Shown here piece by piece: positions 1-5,989 of a stretch of DNA of 5,989 nt. Source of the stretch: UBA4582 sp047630175. GTDB taxonomy: Bacteria; Pseudomonadota; Gammaproteobacteria; Pseudomonadales; Azotimanducaceae. Location of the stretch: assembly GCA_047630175.1 (NCBI GenBank), contig JBLHVI010000135.1:1-5989 (forward strand), written 5' to 3'. A program made the translations under genes and the position numbers. Each line of letters begins with the position of its first letter. Within the stretch, counting starts at the first letter, position 1. The notes beneath the pieces were generated by a model. It was not told the origin of the DNA. It saw nothing but the letters and a program-made list of their open reading frames with translations, and made no database searches.

Positions 1-88
1 CTTATCGCAACACAGCGCTATTGCTTGCCCAGACAATCTAAATCGCCACCGAATCAGCATTTTTGGAATACTTTCCTGCTACAACCTC

Positions 89-97
89 TGCTAATAT
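89..97 (+). promoter_or_regulatory. Possible extended -10 promoter element upstream of pcnB
   Basis: The sequence TGCTAATAT has the TGn extension followed by a hexamer matching the sigma-70 -10 consensus at four of six positions. No good -35 box sits 16-18 bases upstream: the best-looking candidate, TTGGAA at 63-68, is 23 bases away, which is too far. Extended -10 promoters can work with a poor -35. A start near 104 would give a leader of about 45 bases before pcnB. The rest of 1-148 is AT-rich and holds no gene I can support. This is a weak, pattern-based call. Confidence 0.25.
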
Positions 98-148
98 CAA
101 GGCATATTTGTTTTATGGATATCGCCATCGTTAAGCCAGCTCACCAGA

Positions 149-1486
149 ATGCCTGAAGCTCCCATAGATCTGTCTCCTGACTACATCAATGTCAATGCAC
201 TCAAGGTCGTCAATCGCCTCACTAGCAGTGGTTATCAAGCCTATCTGGTGGGAGGCTGCGTGCGTGACCTATTACTTGGAAACCATCCAAAAGACTTTGA
301 CGTGGCGACCAACGCTCACCCCGATGAAGTCCATGAATTATTTCGTAACTCCCGACTCATCGGTCGTCGTTTCAAAATCGTCCATGTGCGCTTTGGGCGT
401 GAGATCATCGAAGTCGCCACATTCAGAGCGCCTCATAGTGAGCAGCAAACGGAGCAGAACTTTTCAGACGAAGGTATGATTTTGTCTGACAATATCTACG
501 GCACGTTCAGCGAGGACTCGGCACGCCGAGATTTCACGGTGAACGCGCTCTATTACGACCCAGAGAACGACACAATTCATGACGAGGTCAAGGGCGTAGA
601 GGATTTAGGTAAGCGCCAAATAAGACTGATCGGCGATCCTGACAGCCGATACCGGGAAGACCCGGTGCGCATGCTCCGTGCGGTCAGATTCAAGGCCAAG
701 TTAAATTTCGAGATAGAACCCGCAACGGCTGAACCCCTGCGACGCCTAGGTTTATTACTACGCGATATTCCACCTGCGCGTTTGTTTGAAGAAGTGTTGA
801 AACTCTTCATGACAGGTCATGGAGAACGCTCATTCGCAGTACTGCGTGAGTATGACTTGTTCGGCTGGCTATTCCCCGACACGAACAGATTGCTTGAAAC
901 CGCACAAGGTGCAGAATTAATTCGGCTTGCGTTAGCCAGCACTGATCGCCGTATCGCGCTTGATATGCCGGTCACACCGGCTTTTATTTTCGCTGCATTG
1001 CTTTGGCAACCCTACCTTGAACAACGCCAACGGCGCGAGCAAGCCGGTGAAAGTGCCTACGTAGCTGGTTTTGAAGGAGCGAACGAGGCCGTCACACGAC
1101 AGCTGTCGGTAACATCTATTCCAAAGCGATTCTCGGGGCCTATGCGTGATATTTGGAGCCTCCAGTACCGTCTGCCAACACGTTCAGGCAAAAAGCCAGA
1201 AACACTACTACTCCATAAACGTTTTCGTGCTGCCTACGATTTTTTGTTATTGCGAGAAGAGTCGGGCGAGAGTCTCGGTGGACTGGGAGAATGGTGGACA
1301 CGCTTTCAGGAAACCGCAGAAGACCAGCGCGGCGAAATGCTGACGCTACGCGGATCTGACGCGAATAACGCTGGAACAAACAGCTCGGAGTCTGATGACG
1401 CTGAGGCTGAAGGTTCTGAACCCAGCAATGACACACGGGCTAAGCGACCTCGCAGACGCCGCAGAAAACCAGCAAGCCAATCTTAA
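149..1486 (+). CDS. pcnB: Poly(A) polymerase I (PcnB)
   Basis: A cytoplasmic template-independent nucleotidyltransferase that adds 3' poly(A) tails to RNA and so promotes decay by exonucleases. The 445-residue product aligns from memory with E. coli PcnB over most of its length. The class II nucleotidyltransferase head has LVGGCVRDLLLG at 33-44, the metal-binding pair D49 and D51 in KDFDVAT, and RRDFT at 126-130, whose D128 fits the third carboxylate. LIGRRFKIVHV at 70-80 matches the pattern reported to separate bacterial poly(A) polymerases from CCA-adding enzymes. YREDPVRMLRAVRF at 168-181 and DIPPARLFEE at 206-215 are the conserved neck/RNA-binding region. The C-terminus has a Ser/Asp/Glu-rich linker (about 403-428) and a basic tail, PRRRRRK at 434-440, typical of this family. 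ATG at 149 is the first plausible start: the frame is open upstream only to a TAA at 92-94 and contains no ATG, GTG or TTG. No clear Shine-Dalgarno sequence precedes it, so translation initiation may be weak. Intact. Confidence 0.96.
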   Translation: MPEAPIDLSPDYINVNALKVVNRLTSSGYQAYLVGGCVRDLLLGNHPKDFDVATNAHPDEVHELFRNSRLIGRRFKIVHVRFGREIIEVATFRAPHSEQQTEQNFSDEGMILSDNIYGTFSEDSARRDFTVNALYYDPENDTIHDEVKGVEDLGKRQIRLIGDPDSRYREDPVRMLRAVRFKAKLNFEIEPATAEPLRRLGLLLRDIPPARLFEEVLKLFMTGHGERSFAVLREYDLFGWLFPDTNRLLETAQGAELIRLALASTDRRIALDMPVTPAFIFAALLWQPYLEQRQRREQAGESAYVAGFEGANEAVTRQLSVTSIPKRFSGPMRDIWSLQYRLPTRSGKKPETLLLHKRFRAAYDFLLLREESGESLGGLGEWWTRFQETAEDQRGEMLTLRGSDANNAGTNSSESDDAEAEGSEPSNDTRAKRPRRRRRKPASQS

Positions 1487-1503
1487 GCCAGCGTTAACTG
1501 GCT
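1486..1503 (+). repeat. Short perfect inverted repeat at the pcnB stop
   Basis: AGCCAG (1486-1491) and CTGGCT (1498-1503) can pair into a six-base stem with loop CGTTAA, beginning on the last base of the pcnB stop codon. No T-run follows, so it does not look like an intrinsic terminator. It could be a weak RNA hairpin protecting or separating the pcnB message, or chance. Confidence 0.3.
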
Positions 1504-1544
1504 ACGGCGACTGGCGACTCATAACCCATGACAGATCAGACAGC

Positions 1545-1549
1545 GGGAG
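1545..1549 (+). promoter_or_regulatory. Ribosome binding site deciding the TTG start of the kinase gene
   Basis: GGGAG lies six bases before the TTG at 1556. The kinase frame is closed upstream by TGA at 1529-1531, and the stretch between contains no ATG or GTG in frame. The site therefore supports TTG at 1556 as the start. Confidence 0.7.
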
Positions 1550-1555
1550 ATAGGC

Positions 1556-2221
1556 TTGCAGTTAGATACAGCCAAACCAGACTTCCCACGCTACATCGCT
1601 GTAGAAGGCCCCATCGGAGTCGGCAAGACTAGCTTTACTAAACGTCTGGCCGCCAGTGTCAACTATGAAACAGTGCTGGAGCATACAGACGCCAACCCGT
1701 TTCTCGAACGCTTCTATCAGAACCGTCGCCAAGCCGCATTGCCTACACAGCTGTTCTTTCTGTTTGAGCGCAGCCGACAAATCCAATCAATGCGCCAAGG
1801 CGATATGTTCGAGCCCGTCCGTATTGCCGATTTTCTGTTGGAAAAAGATCGACTATTTGCGGAGCTCAACCTAGACCACGATGAAATGGCCCTGTACGAC
1901 AACGTCTACAATCATCTCGCAATCGACGCTCCAACCCCCGACCTTGTGATTTATCTACAGGCCCCCGTGTCTGTATTGATGGCGCGTATAGCGCAACGCA
2001 ACATCGCCATCGAACAGCTTATCGAAAGATCTTACCTGGCCCAGTTAGTCGATGCCTACACGCGGTTCTTTCATTACTACGACAGCGCCCCATTACTTAT
2101 CGTTAATGTGGCCGAGATCGATCTGGTCAACAATGATGCAGACTACAACGCCCTATTAGCCTATTTAGGAACCGTCAAGCGCGCTCGACATTACTACAAT
2201 CCTTCGCCCTCAATAATATGA
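1556..2221 (+). CDS. Deoxynucleoside kinase (dCK/dGK family)
   Basis: A cytoplasmic salvage enzyme predicted to transfer a phosphate from a nucleoside triphosphate to the 5'-OH of a deoxynucleoside; which bases it prefers cannot be read from the sequence. At 221 residues it has the usual size of the short bacterial family. It shows the Walker A loop GPIGVGKTS at 18-26, the base-contacting region PTQLFFLFERSRQ at 63-75 (Q65 fits the substrate-binding Gln of this family), ADFLLEKDRLFAELNL at 91-106, the strand APTPDLVIYLQAP at 125-137, and a LID segment around 144-160 followed by YTRFFHYY at 168-175. Against human dCK from memory, LID residues R144, R148 and E153 are kept, but the position of the second Arg in RxR is I150. 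The start is TTG at 1556, the only credible one because of an upstream in-frame stop. It lies 69 bases after pcnB and seven before pgi, in the place where folK and panBCD often occur. Thymidylate kinase is less likely because the size and motif order fit the dNK family better. Confidence 0.9.
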   Translation: MQLDTAKPDFPRYIAVEGPIGVGKTSFTKRLAASVNYETVLEHTDANPFLERFYQNRRQAALPTQLFFLFERSRQIQSMRQGDMFEPVRIADFLLEKDRLFAELNLDHDEMALYDNVYNHLAIDAPTPDLVIYLQAPVSVLMARIAQRNIAIEQLIERSYLAQLVDAYTRFFHYYDSAPLLIVNVAEIDLVNNDADYNALLAYLGTVKRARHYYNPSPSII

Positions 2222-2232
2222 GCGTCTTATGA
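2218..2232 (+). promoter_or_regulatory. Double ATGA stop/start junction between the kinase gene and pgi
   Basis: The kinase stop TGA (2219-2221) overlaps an ATG at 2218-2220. That ATG opens a four-codon frame (M-S-V-L) ending in TGA at 2230-2232, which in turn overlaps the pgi ATG at 2229-2231. Only a weak Shine-Dalgarno-like GAG (2220-2222) precedes pgi. The layout suits translation of pgi by coupling or reinitiation from the kinase gene. The sequence facts are certain; the coupling is an inference. Confidence 0.4.
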
Positions 2233-3839
2233 CCTACACCCTGCCGGATTGCTGGCCAGCCTTGCAGCAACACGCCAAGCAGATGTCAACGACCAGCATC
2301 TTGGATCTCTTCGCCAAAGACCCCAACCGGACCCAGCGGATGAGCCTGACGGCAGCGGGGCTGACCTTGGACTATTCTAAAAACTTGGTCGATGAAGAGA
2401 CCCTCGCACTATTCCAGCAGCTCCTCGTAGAGTCAAAGCTGGCGCCTCAAATCGAAGCCATGTTTAGCGGTGCCGCGATCAATCAAACCGAGCAGCGCGC
2501 CGCCTTGCATACCCTGTTGCGCGCTGGCGGAGAGAACATTCCAGCCGCTCTTGACGTCGAGTCTATGGCAGTACAACGGTCACTTACCGCAGTTCGGCGC
2601 ATCAGCGATGAGATAAATAGCGGCTCCTGGACAGGATTTTCAGGCGAAGTGATCACTCACTTATTACATATTGGTATCGGCGGCTCCTATCTAGGTCCTC
2701 GCGTTATTGACGCTGCCCTAGCACCCTATCACAACGGCAAAATTCACTGCGACTACGTTGCTAATGTCGATGGTCAGCACATTGACCAAGTACTGGCTCG
2801 CCTGAACCCGGCAACAACACTCGTCATTATCGTGTCGAAGTCATTCACCACGGTGGAGACTAAGGTCAACGCCGAGGCGGCCAACGCCTGGCTGCGCGCG
2901 ACCATGCCTGCTGAGCAGTTGCACCGGCACGCAGTCGCTATCACCAGTAACATTGAGGCCGCTCAGAAAATGGGTATCGCGGACGAAAATATACTGCCCA
3001 TGTGGGACTGGGTCGGCGGTCGCTACAGTTTGTGGTCAGCAGTAAGCCTGCCTATCGCTATCAAGTTTGGCTATGAACATTTTGCGGCACTACTCAATGG
3101 CGCACGCGCCATGGACGAACATTTTCGCAGCGCAAGCTGGCCGCACAATATGCCCATGATGCTGGCAGCCATTGGCGTCTTTTATCATAACTTTATGGAT
3201 GCTGCGTCCCACGCCATACTCCCTTATGACCACTCACTGCGTCTGCTACCCGCCCATCTACAACAGCTGGATATGGAATCTAACGGCAAGTCCACCTCAA
3301 CATCAGGCGAGTCGGTCACTGTTCAGACGGGCCCAATTATATGGGGTGGTGAAGGCACCAATGGCCAGCATGCTTTTCACCAGCTACTTCATCAGGGCAC
3401 TCGCTTTACCAGTATCGACTTTATTCTGCCCCTACGTCCACACCATACTCGGCGTGCCCATCATGACTGGTTGGTGGCCAATTGCCTGAGCCAGAGTCAG
3501 GCGCTGATGCAAGGTCGCCCCCTACAAGATATTGCGGGTGCGGACGAGACTCTAAAGCAACAAAAAGTGATGCCCGGTAATCGGCCTTCCAATACCCTGC
3601 TGATGGACCAACTCACGGCGGAATCACTCGGTGCCATTATTGCACTCTATGAACACAAGGTATTCTGCCAAGCACAGATATGGCAGATCAACCCGTTTGA
3701 CCAGTGGGGCGTCGAACTCGGTAAACAGCTGAGCGAATCTATCTTTGCTGCCATCGACAGCGGCGCTGCGGCTGATTTAGATCCATCGACGCAACACTTA
3801 CTGGCACTCTATCAAGCACAACGCCCGACAAGCGTCTGA
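2229..3839 (+). CDS. pgi: Glucose-6-phosphate isomerase
   Basis: Interconverts glucose 6-phosphate and fructose 6-phosphate in the cytoplasm, serving glycolysis and gluconeogenesis. The 536-residue product is slightly shorter than E. coli Pgi (549) and follows it throughout. Visible landmarks are DLFAKDPNR at 26-34, DYSKN at 48-52, the phosphate-binding loop GIGGSYLGP at 149-157, SKSFTTVET at 203-211, the first family signature DWVGGRYSLWSA at 260-271 with R265, E350 in MESNGK, H381 in TNGQHAF, and the second signature ending FDQWGVELGK at 490-499 with K499. R265, E350, H381 and K499 correspond to the Arg, Glu, His and Lys of the known active site, so the enzyme should be active. ATG at 2229 gives the normal N-terminus (WPALQQHAKQM); the next ATG, at 2283, would remove conserved family sequence. 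The ribosome binding site is weak, consistent with coupling to the kinase gene seven bases upstream. No terminator is visible before acs. Confidence 0.97.
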   Translation: MTYTLPDCWPALQQHAKQMSTTSILDLFAKDPNRTQRMSLTAAGLTLDYSKNLVDEETLALFQQLLVESKLAPQIEAMFSGAAINQTEQRAALHTLLRAGGENIPAALDVESMAVQRSLTAVRRISDEINSGSWTGFSGEVITHLLHIGIGGSYLGPRVIDAALAPYHNGKIHCDYVANVDGQHIDQVLARLNPATTLVIIVSKSFTTVETKVNAEAANAWLRATMPAEQLHRHAVAITSNIEAAQKMGIADENILPMWDWVGGRYSLWSAVSLPIAIKFGYEHFAALLNGARAMDEHFRSASWPHNMPMMLAAIGVFYHNFMDAASHAILPYDHSLRLLPAHLQQLDMESNGKSTSTSGESVTVQTGPIIWGGEGTNGQHAFHQLLHQGTRFTSIDFILPLRPHHTRRAHHDWLVANCLSQSQALMQGRPLQDIAGADETLKQQKVMPGNRPSNTLLMDQLTAESLGAIIALYEHKVFCQAQIWQINPFDQWGVELGKQLSESIFAAIDSGAAADLDPSTQHLLALYQAQRPTSV

Positions 3840-3917
3840 GAGAAAATTTCAAAAACCGCTTTAAAACACTCACGCAAGTCACTTATTCAAACACTTATTG
3901 AGACAAAGGAGCAGCCG
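3840..3917 (+). promoter_or_regulatory. AT-rich spacer before acs with strong ribosome binding site
   Basis: This 78-base gap is clearly more AT-rich than the genes on either side and is the longest gap between genes after pcnB. AAAGGAG at 3905-3911 is a strong Shine-Dalgarno sequence six bases before the acs ATG, the best in the window. CACTTATT occurs twice, at 3880-3887 and 3892-3899, 12 bases apart. The composition and separate ribosome site suggest acs has its own promoter or expression control, but I could not find a convincing -35/-10 pair, a sigma-54 site or a CRP palindrome. Confidence 0.45.
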
Positions 3918-5864
3918 ATGTCGGAGCACAAAGTTTATGCGGTACCTGCGGTGGTCGCTAAACACGCCCTCGTCAACCATGAAGATTATGCCCGCATGTA
4001 TGAGGCATCCATCGCCCAACCTGAGAAATTTTGGCCAGCGCAAGCTAATCAGTTTTTAAGCTGGAGCAAGCCATGGCATACCCTCAGCGAATCAGACCTT
4101 CCCCGGGGTAAGACTGCCTGGTTTATCGGCGGTCAGCTCAACGCCTGTTACAACTGCCTTGACCGTCATCTACCCGACAGAGCCGAGCAAACCGCCATTA
4201 TCTGGGAAGGCGATGACCCGAGCGATACGGCTAACATCACTTATGCTGCGGCCCACGACAAAGTCTGTCGTCTAGCAAACGTACTCAAAGCCCGCGGTGT
4301 CAACAAGGGCGACCGCGTTTGTATCTATATGCCGATGATCCCCGAGGCAGCTTATGCCATGCTCGCATGTGCCCGCATCGGTGCCATCCATTCTGTGGTG
4401 TTCGGCGGCTTCTCGCCTCAAGCGCTGCAAGACCGCATCCTTGATGCTGATTGCCGCACGGTTATCACCGCGGATGAGGGCGTCCGCGCCGGCCGTTCAG
4501 TGCCACTCAAAGCGAATACCGACAAGGCACTGGAAGGCTGCCCCGCCGTCAGTACCGTCATTGTCGTGCAACGCACGGGGGCTGACGTCGCTTGGCACAA
4601 TGGCCGCGATATCCATTATGAAACATCGATTAACGCCGCAGACTCACACTGCGATGCTGTTCCCATGGATAGTGAGGACCCACTATTTATCCTCTACACT
4701 TCCGGTTCAACCGGCAAACCGAAAGGCGTTTTGCATACCACCGGCGGCTATATGCTGCAAGCTGCCATGACGCACAAATATGTTTTCGACTATCACGACG
4801 GCGACATTTACTGGTGCACAGCAGACGTTGGCTGGGTAACAGGACACACCTATATCATCTACGGCCCACTAGCGAACGGCGCCACCACGCTGATGTTCGA
4901 GGGCGTCCCTACCTATCCCGACGCCTCACGCTGCTGGCAGATCGTCGACAAACATCAGGTCAACATTTTCTATACCGCACCCACGGCCCTACGCGCATTG
5001 ATGGGTCAGGGTGACGAATTTGTGACCGCCACTTCCCGCACTTCACTGCGCCTCCTCGGCAGCGTCGGCGAACCCATAAACCCCGAAGCCTGGGAATGGT
5101 ACTATCACATAGTCGGTAACGAGCGCTGCCCCATCGTCGACACATGGTGGCAGACAGAAACCGGCGGCATTATGATCACGCCTCTGCCTGGCGCCACCGC
5201 GCTCAAACCAGGCTCAGCCAGCCTGCCGTTCTTCGGCGTTGATCTCGCCCTGGTCGACAACGACGGCAGGCTGATCGAAGGAGTTGGTGAAGGCAATCTC
5301 GTCATTACCCGTAGCTGGCCCGGCCAAATCCGGACAGTGTATGGAGATCACGATCGCTGCATTAGTACTTACTATAGCGCCTACCCTGGCTACTATTTTG
5401 CGGGTGACGGCGCTCGCCGCGATGACGACGGTTACTACTGGATCACCGGCAGGGTCGATGACGTACTCAATGTTTCTGGTCACCGAATGGGTACCGCAGA
5501 GGTAGAAAGCGCTCTGGTGCTGCACCACGCCGTCGCTGAGGCGGCCGTAGTCGGTTACCCACATCCTATCAAGGGTCAAGGAATCTATGCTTACGTGACG
5601 CTGATGCACGACGTCGAGGGCGACGAGACGCTCCGCCAAGCCCTCATGGATCAAGTAAAGGCAGAAATCGGCGCTATCGCCAAACCCGATGTCATTCAGT
5701 GGGCACCGGGCCTACCAAAGACCCGCTCTGGCAAGATCATGCGACGCATACTGCGCAAAATCGCCGAGAACGAACTTGATAGCCTAGGCGATATCAGTAC
5801 CTTGGCCGACCCCGGCGTGGTTGAGGAACTCATCGAAAACAGACCGGCGCCGATGGCTTCTTAG
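3918..5864 (+). CDS. acs: Acetyl-CoA synthetase, AMP-forming
   Basis: Activates acetate with ATP and CoA to acetyl-CoA through acetyl-AMP, the high-affinity route for acetate scavenging. At 648 residues it is nearly the length of Salmonella Acs (652), and its landmarks sit a constant three residues earlier. The N-terminal cap spans roughly 24-85. The adenylate-forming domain has YTSGSTGKPKG at 260-270, ADVGWVTGHTYIIYGPL at 302-318, GSVGEPINPEAW at 381-392 and DTWWQTETGG at 408-417. W411 matches the Trp that restricts the pocket to acetate, together with V307, T308 and V383, which argues against a propionyl-CoA synthetase. The hinge is ITGRVDDVLNVSGHR (509-523, D514). The C-terminal domain carries PKTRSGKIMRRILRK (600-614), where K606 matches the catalytic Lys that is acetylated by Pat-type enzymes and deacetylated by CobB in Salmonella, so similar control is possible. 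The start at 3918 has a strong Shine-Dalgarno sequence and gives the usual N-terminus. Intact. Confidence 0.97.
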   Translation: MSEHKVYAVPAVVAKHALVNHEDYARMYEASIAQPEKFWPAQANQFLSWSKPWHTLSESDLPRGKTAWFIGGQLNACYNCLDRHLPDRAEQTAIIWEGDDPSDTANITYAAAHDKVCRLANVLKARGVNKGDRVCIYMPMIPEAAYAMLACARIGAIHSVVFGGFSPQALQDRILDADCRTVITADEGVRAGRSVPLKANTDKALEGCPAVSTVIVVQRTGADVAWHNGRDIHYETSINAADSHCDAVPMDSEDPLFILYTSGSTGKPKGVLHTTGGYMLQAAMTHKYVFDYHDGDIYWCTADVGWVTGHTYIIYGPLANGATTLMFEGVPTYPDASRCWQIVDKHQVNIFYTAPTALRALMGQGDEFVTATSRTSLRLLGSVGEPINPEAWEWYYHIVGNERCPIVDTWWQTETGGIMITPLPGATALKPGSASLPFFGVDLALVDNDGRLIEGVGEGNLVITRSWPGQIRTVYGDHDRCISTYYSAYPGYYFAGDGARRDDDGYYWITGRVDDVLNVSGHRMGTAEVESALVLHHAVAEAAVVGYPHPIKGQGIYAYVTLMHDVEGDETLRQALMDQVKAEIGAIAKPDVIQWAPGLPKTRSGKIMRRILRKIAENELDSLGDISTLADPGVVEELIENRPAPMAS

Positions 5865-5873
5865 ACCGAATGA

Positions 5874-5908
5874 CACAGGCTTTGATTTAGGCTTCAGCTG
5901 AGTCTGTG
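5874..5908. repeat. Imperfect hairpin downstream of acs
   Basis: CACAGGCTT (5874-5882) can pair with GAGTCTGTG (5900-5908) over nine positions, two of them G-T, around a 17-base loop. It begins nine bases after the acs stop. No T-run follows on either strand, so it is not a standard intrinsic terminator. It could still mark the 3' end of the acs message, or act between convergent genes if the - strand reading frame here is real. Confidence 0.3.
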
Positions 5909-5988
5909 ATTCGCTCGAATGGCGTCTGTTTCGCACAGGCAACGGGGGCTTTATTTCCGTCCGCTACGCGCATTGAGATCGTGCCCAG
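5887..5988 (-). CDS. Possible C-terminal end of a convergent gene, hypothetical, cut by the window edge
   Basis: On the - strand a frame is open from the window edge for 33 codons and ends in TAA (bases 5889-5887). The end of its product reads ACAKQTPFERITDSAEA. I do not recognise the family. In favour: it would converge on acs with 22 bases between the stop codons, a normal arrangement, and a little over half of its codons end in G or C, as expected for this genome. Against: 33 codons is short enough to be open by chance, and a + strand frame from ATG 5919 is also open to the edge, though with no ribosome binding site. The start and most of the gene would lie beyond 5989. Confidence 0.3.
   Translation of the reverse strand: MGTISMRVADGNKAPVACAKQTPFERITDSAEA
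5924..5940 (+). repeat. Small hairpin near the right edge
   Basis: GTCTGT (5924-5929) pairs with ACAGGC (5935-5940), with one G-T pair, around the loop TTCGC. The sequence CACAGGC at 5934-5940 repeats that at 5874-5880. A T-rich stretch (CTTTATTTCC, 5949-5958) follows but starts nine bases after the stem, too far for a standard terminator. Low confidence as a functional element. Confidence 0.2.
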
Positions 5989-5989
5989 A

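Noticed and set aside
1..156. A + strand frame open from the window edge to TGA at 154-156, overlapping the pcnB start, and another ending in TAA at 39-41 that could be the tail of an upstream gene.
   Set aside because: Neither reads like a recognisable protein end, the region is AT-rich, and two frames cannot both be real. With no upstream sequence there is no basis to choose.
1140..1436. 98-codon frame on the - strand inside pcnB.
   Set aside because: It lies wholly within a well-supported gene, its translation has no recognisable motif, and it has no independent support.
131..1492. Exact 10-base direct repeat TTAAGCCAGC at 131-140 and 1483-1492, flanking pcnB.
   Set aside because: In a window of about 6 kb, more than ten exact 10-base matches are expected by chance. 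There is no target-site or mobile-element context.
1486..1503. The hairpin at the pcnB stop as an intrinsic terminator.
   Set aside because: The stem has only six pairs and there is no T-run after it.
1528..1629. ATG at 1528 as an alternative start for the kinase gene.
   Set aside because: It is out of frame with the kinase and its frame closes shortly after, at about 1628.
4354..4770. 138-codon frame on the + strand, and a 146-codon frame on the - strand at 5214-5654, inside acs.
   Set aside because: Both are shadows of the acs reading frame, whose motifs are continuous across these regions. Long shadow frames are usual in GC-rich coding sequence.
1..5989. A novel defence, mobile or RNA-based system in the window.
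   Set aside because: I saw no array of repeats, transposase, integrase, tRNA or other RNA gene, attachment site or unusual protein. More than 94% of the window is four standard genes.

Overview
The window looks like a chromosomal housekeeping segment of a gammaproteobacterium. The evidence is gene content and order: a PcnB-type poly(A) polymerase, a short bacterial deoxynucleoside kinase, an E. coli-like glucose-6-phosphate isomerase and an E. coli/Salmonella-like acetyl-CoA synthetase. In many gammaproteobacteria, Pseudomonas being the familiar case, the order is pcnB-folK-panB-panC-panD-pgi-acs, in some lineages with a deoxynucleoside kinase next to folK. I cannot assign a genus. A free-living, possibly marine, gammaproteobacterium is only an impression.

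Layout, all confident genes on the + strand. Positions 1-148 are an AT-rich upstream region with one weak promoter candidate and no gene I can support. 149-1486 is pcnB. 1487-1555 is a short spacer with a small perfect hairpin and the ribosome binding site of the next gene. 1556-2221 is a deoxynucleoside kinase that starts with TTG. 2229-3839 is pgi, seven bases after the kinase stop, joined to it by two overlapping ATGA stop/start motifs. 3840-3917 is an AT-rich spacer ending in a strong ribosome binding site. 3918-5864 is acs. 5865-5989 holds two modest hairpins and possibly the last 33 codons of a convergent gene on the - strand.

Functionally the genes are not one pathway: RNA 3'-end adenylation (pcnB), deoxynucleoside salvage (kinase), upper glycolysis/gluconeogenesis (pgi) and acetate activation (acs). 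pgi and acs are both useful for growth on acetate and other gluconeogenic substrates, but their adjacency is mainly an inherited gene order.

The most noteworthy point is an absence: folK, panB, panC and panD, usually found between pcnB and pgi, are all missing here and only the kinase remains. I found no sign of a mobile element, CRISPR array, RNA gene, defence system or other undescribed system. All four main genes appear intact with their key residues.
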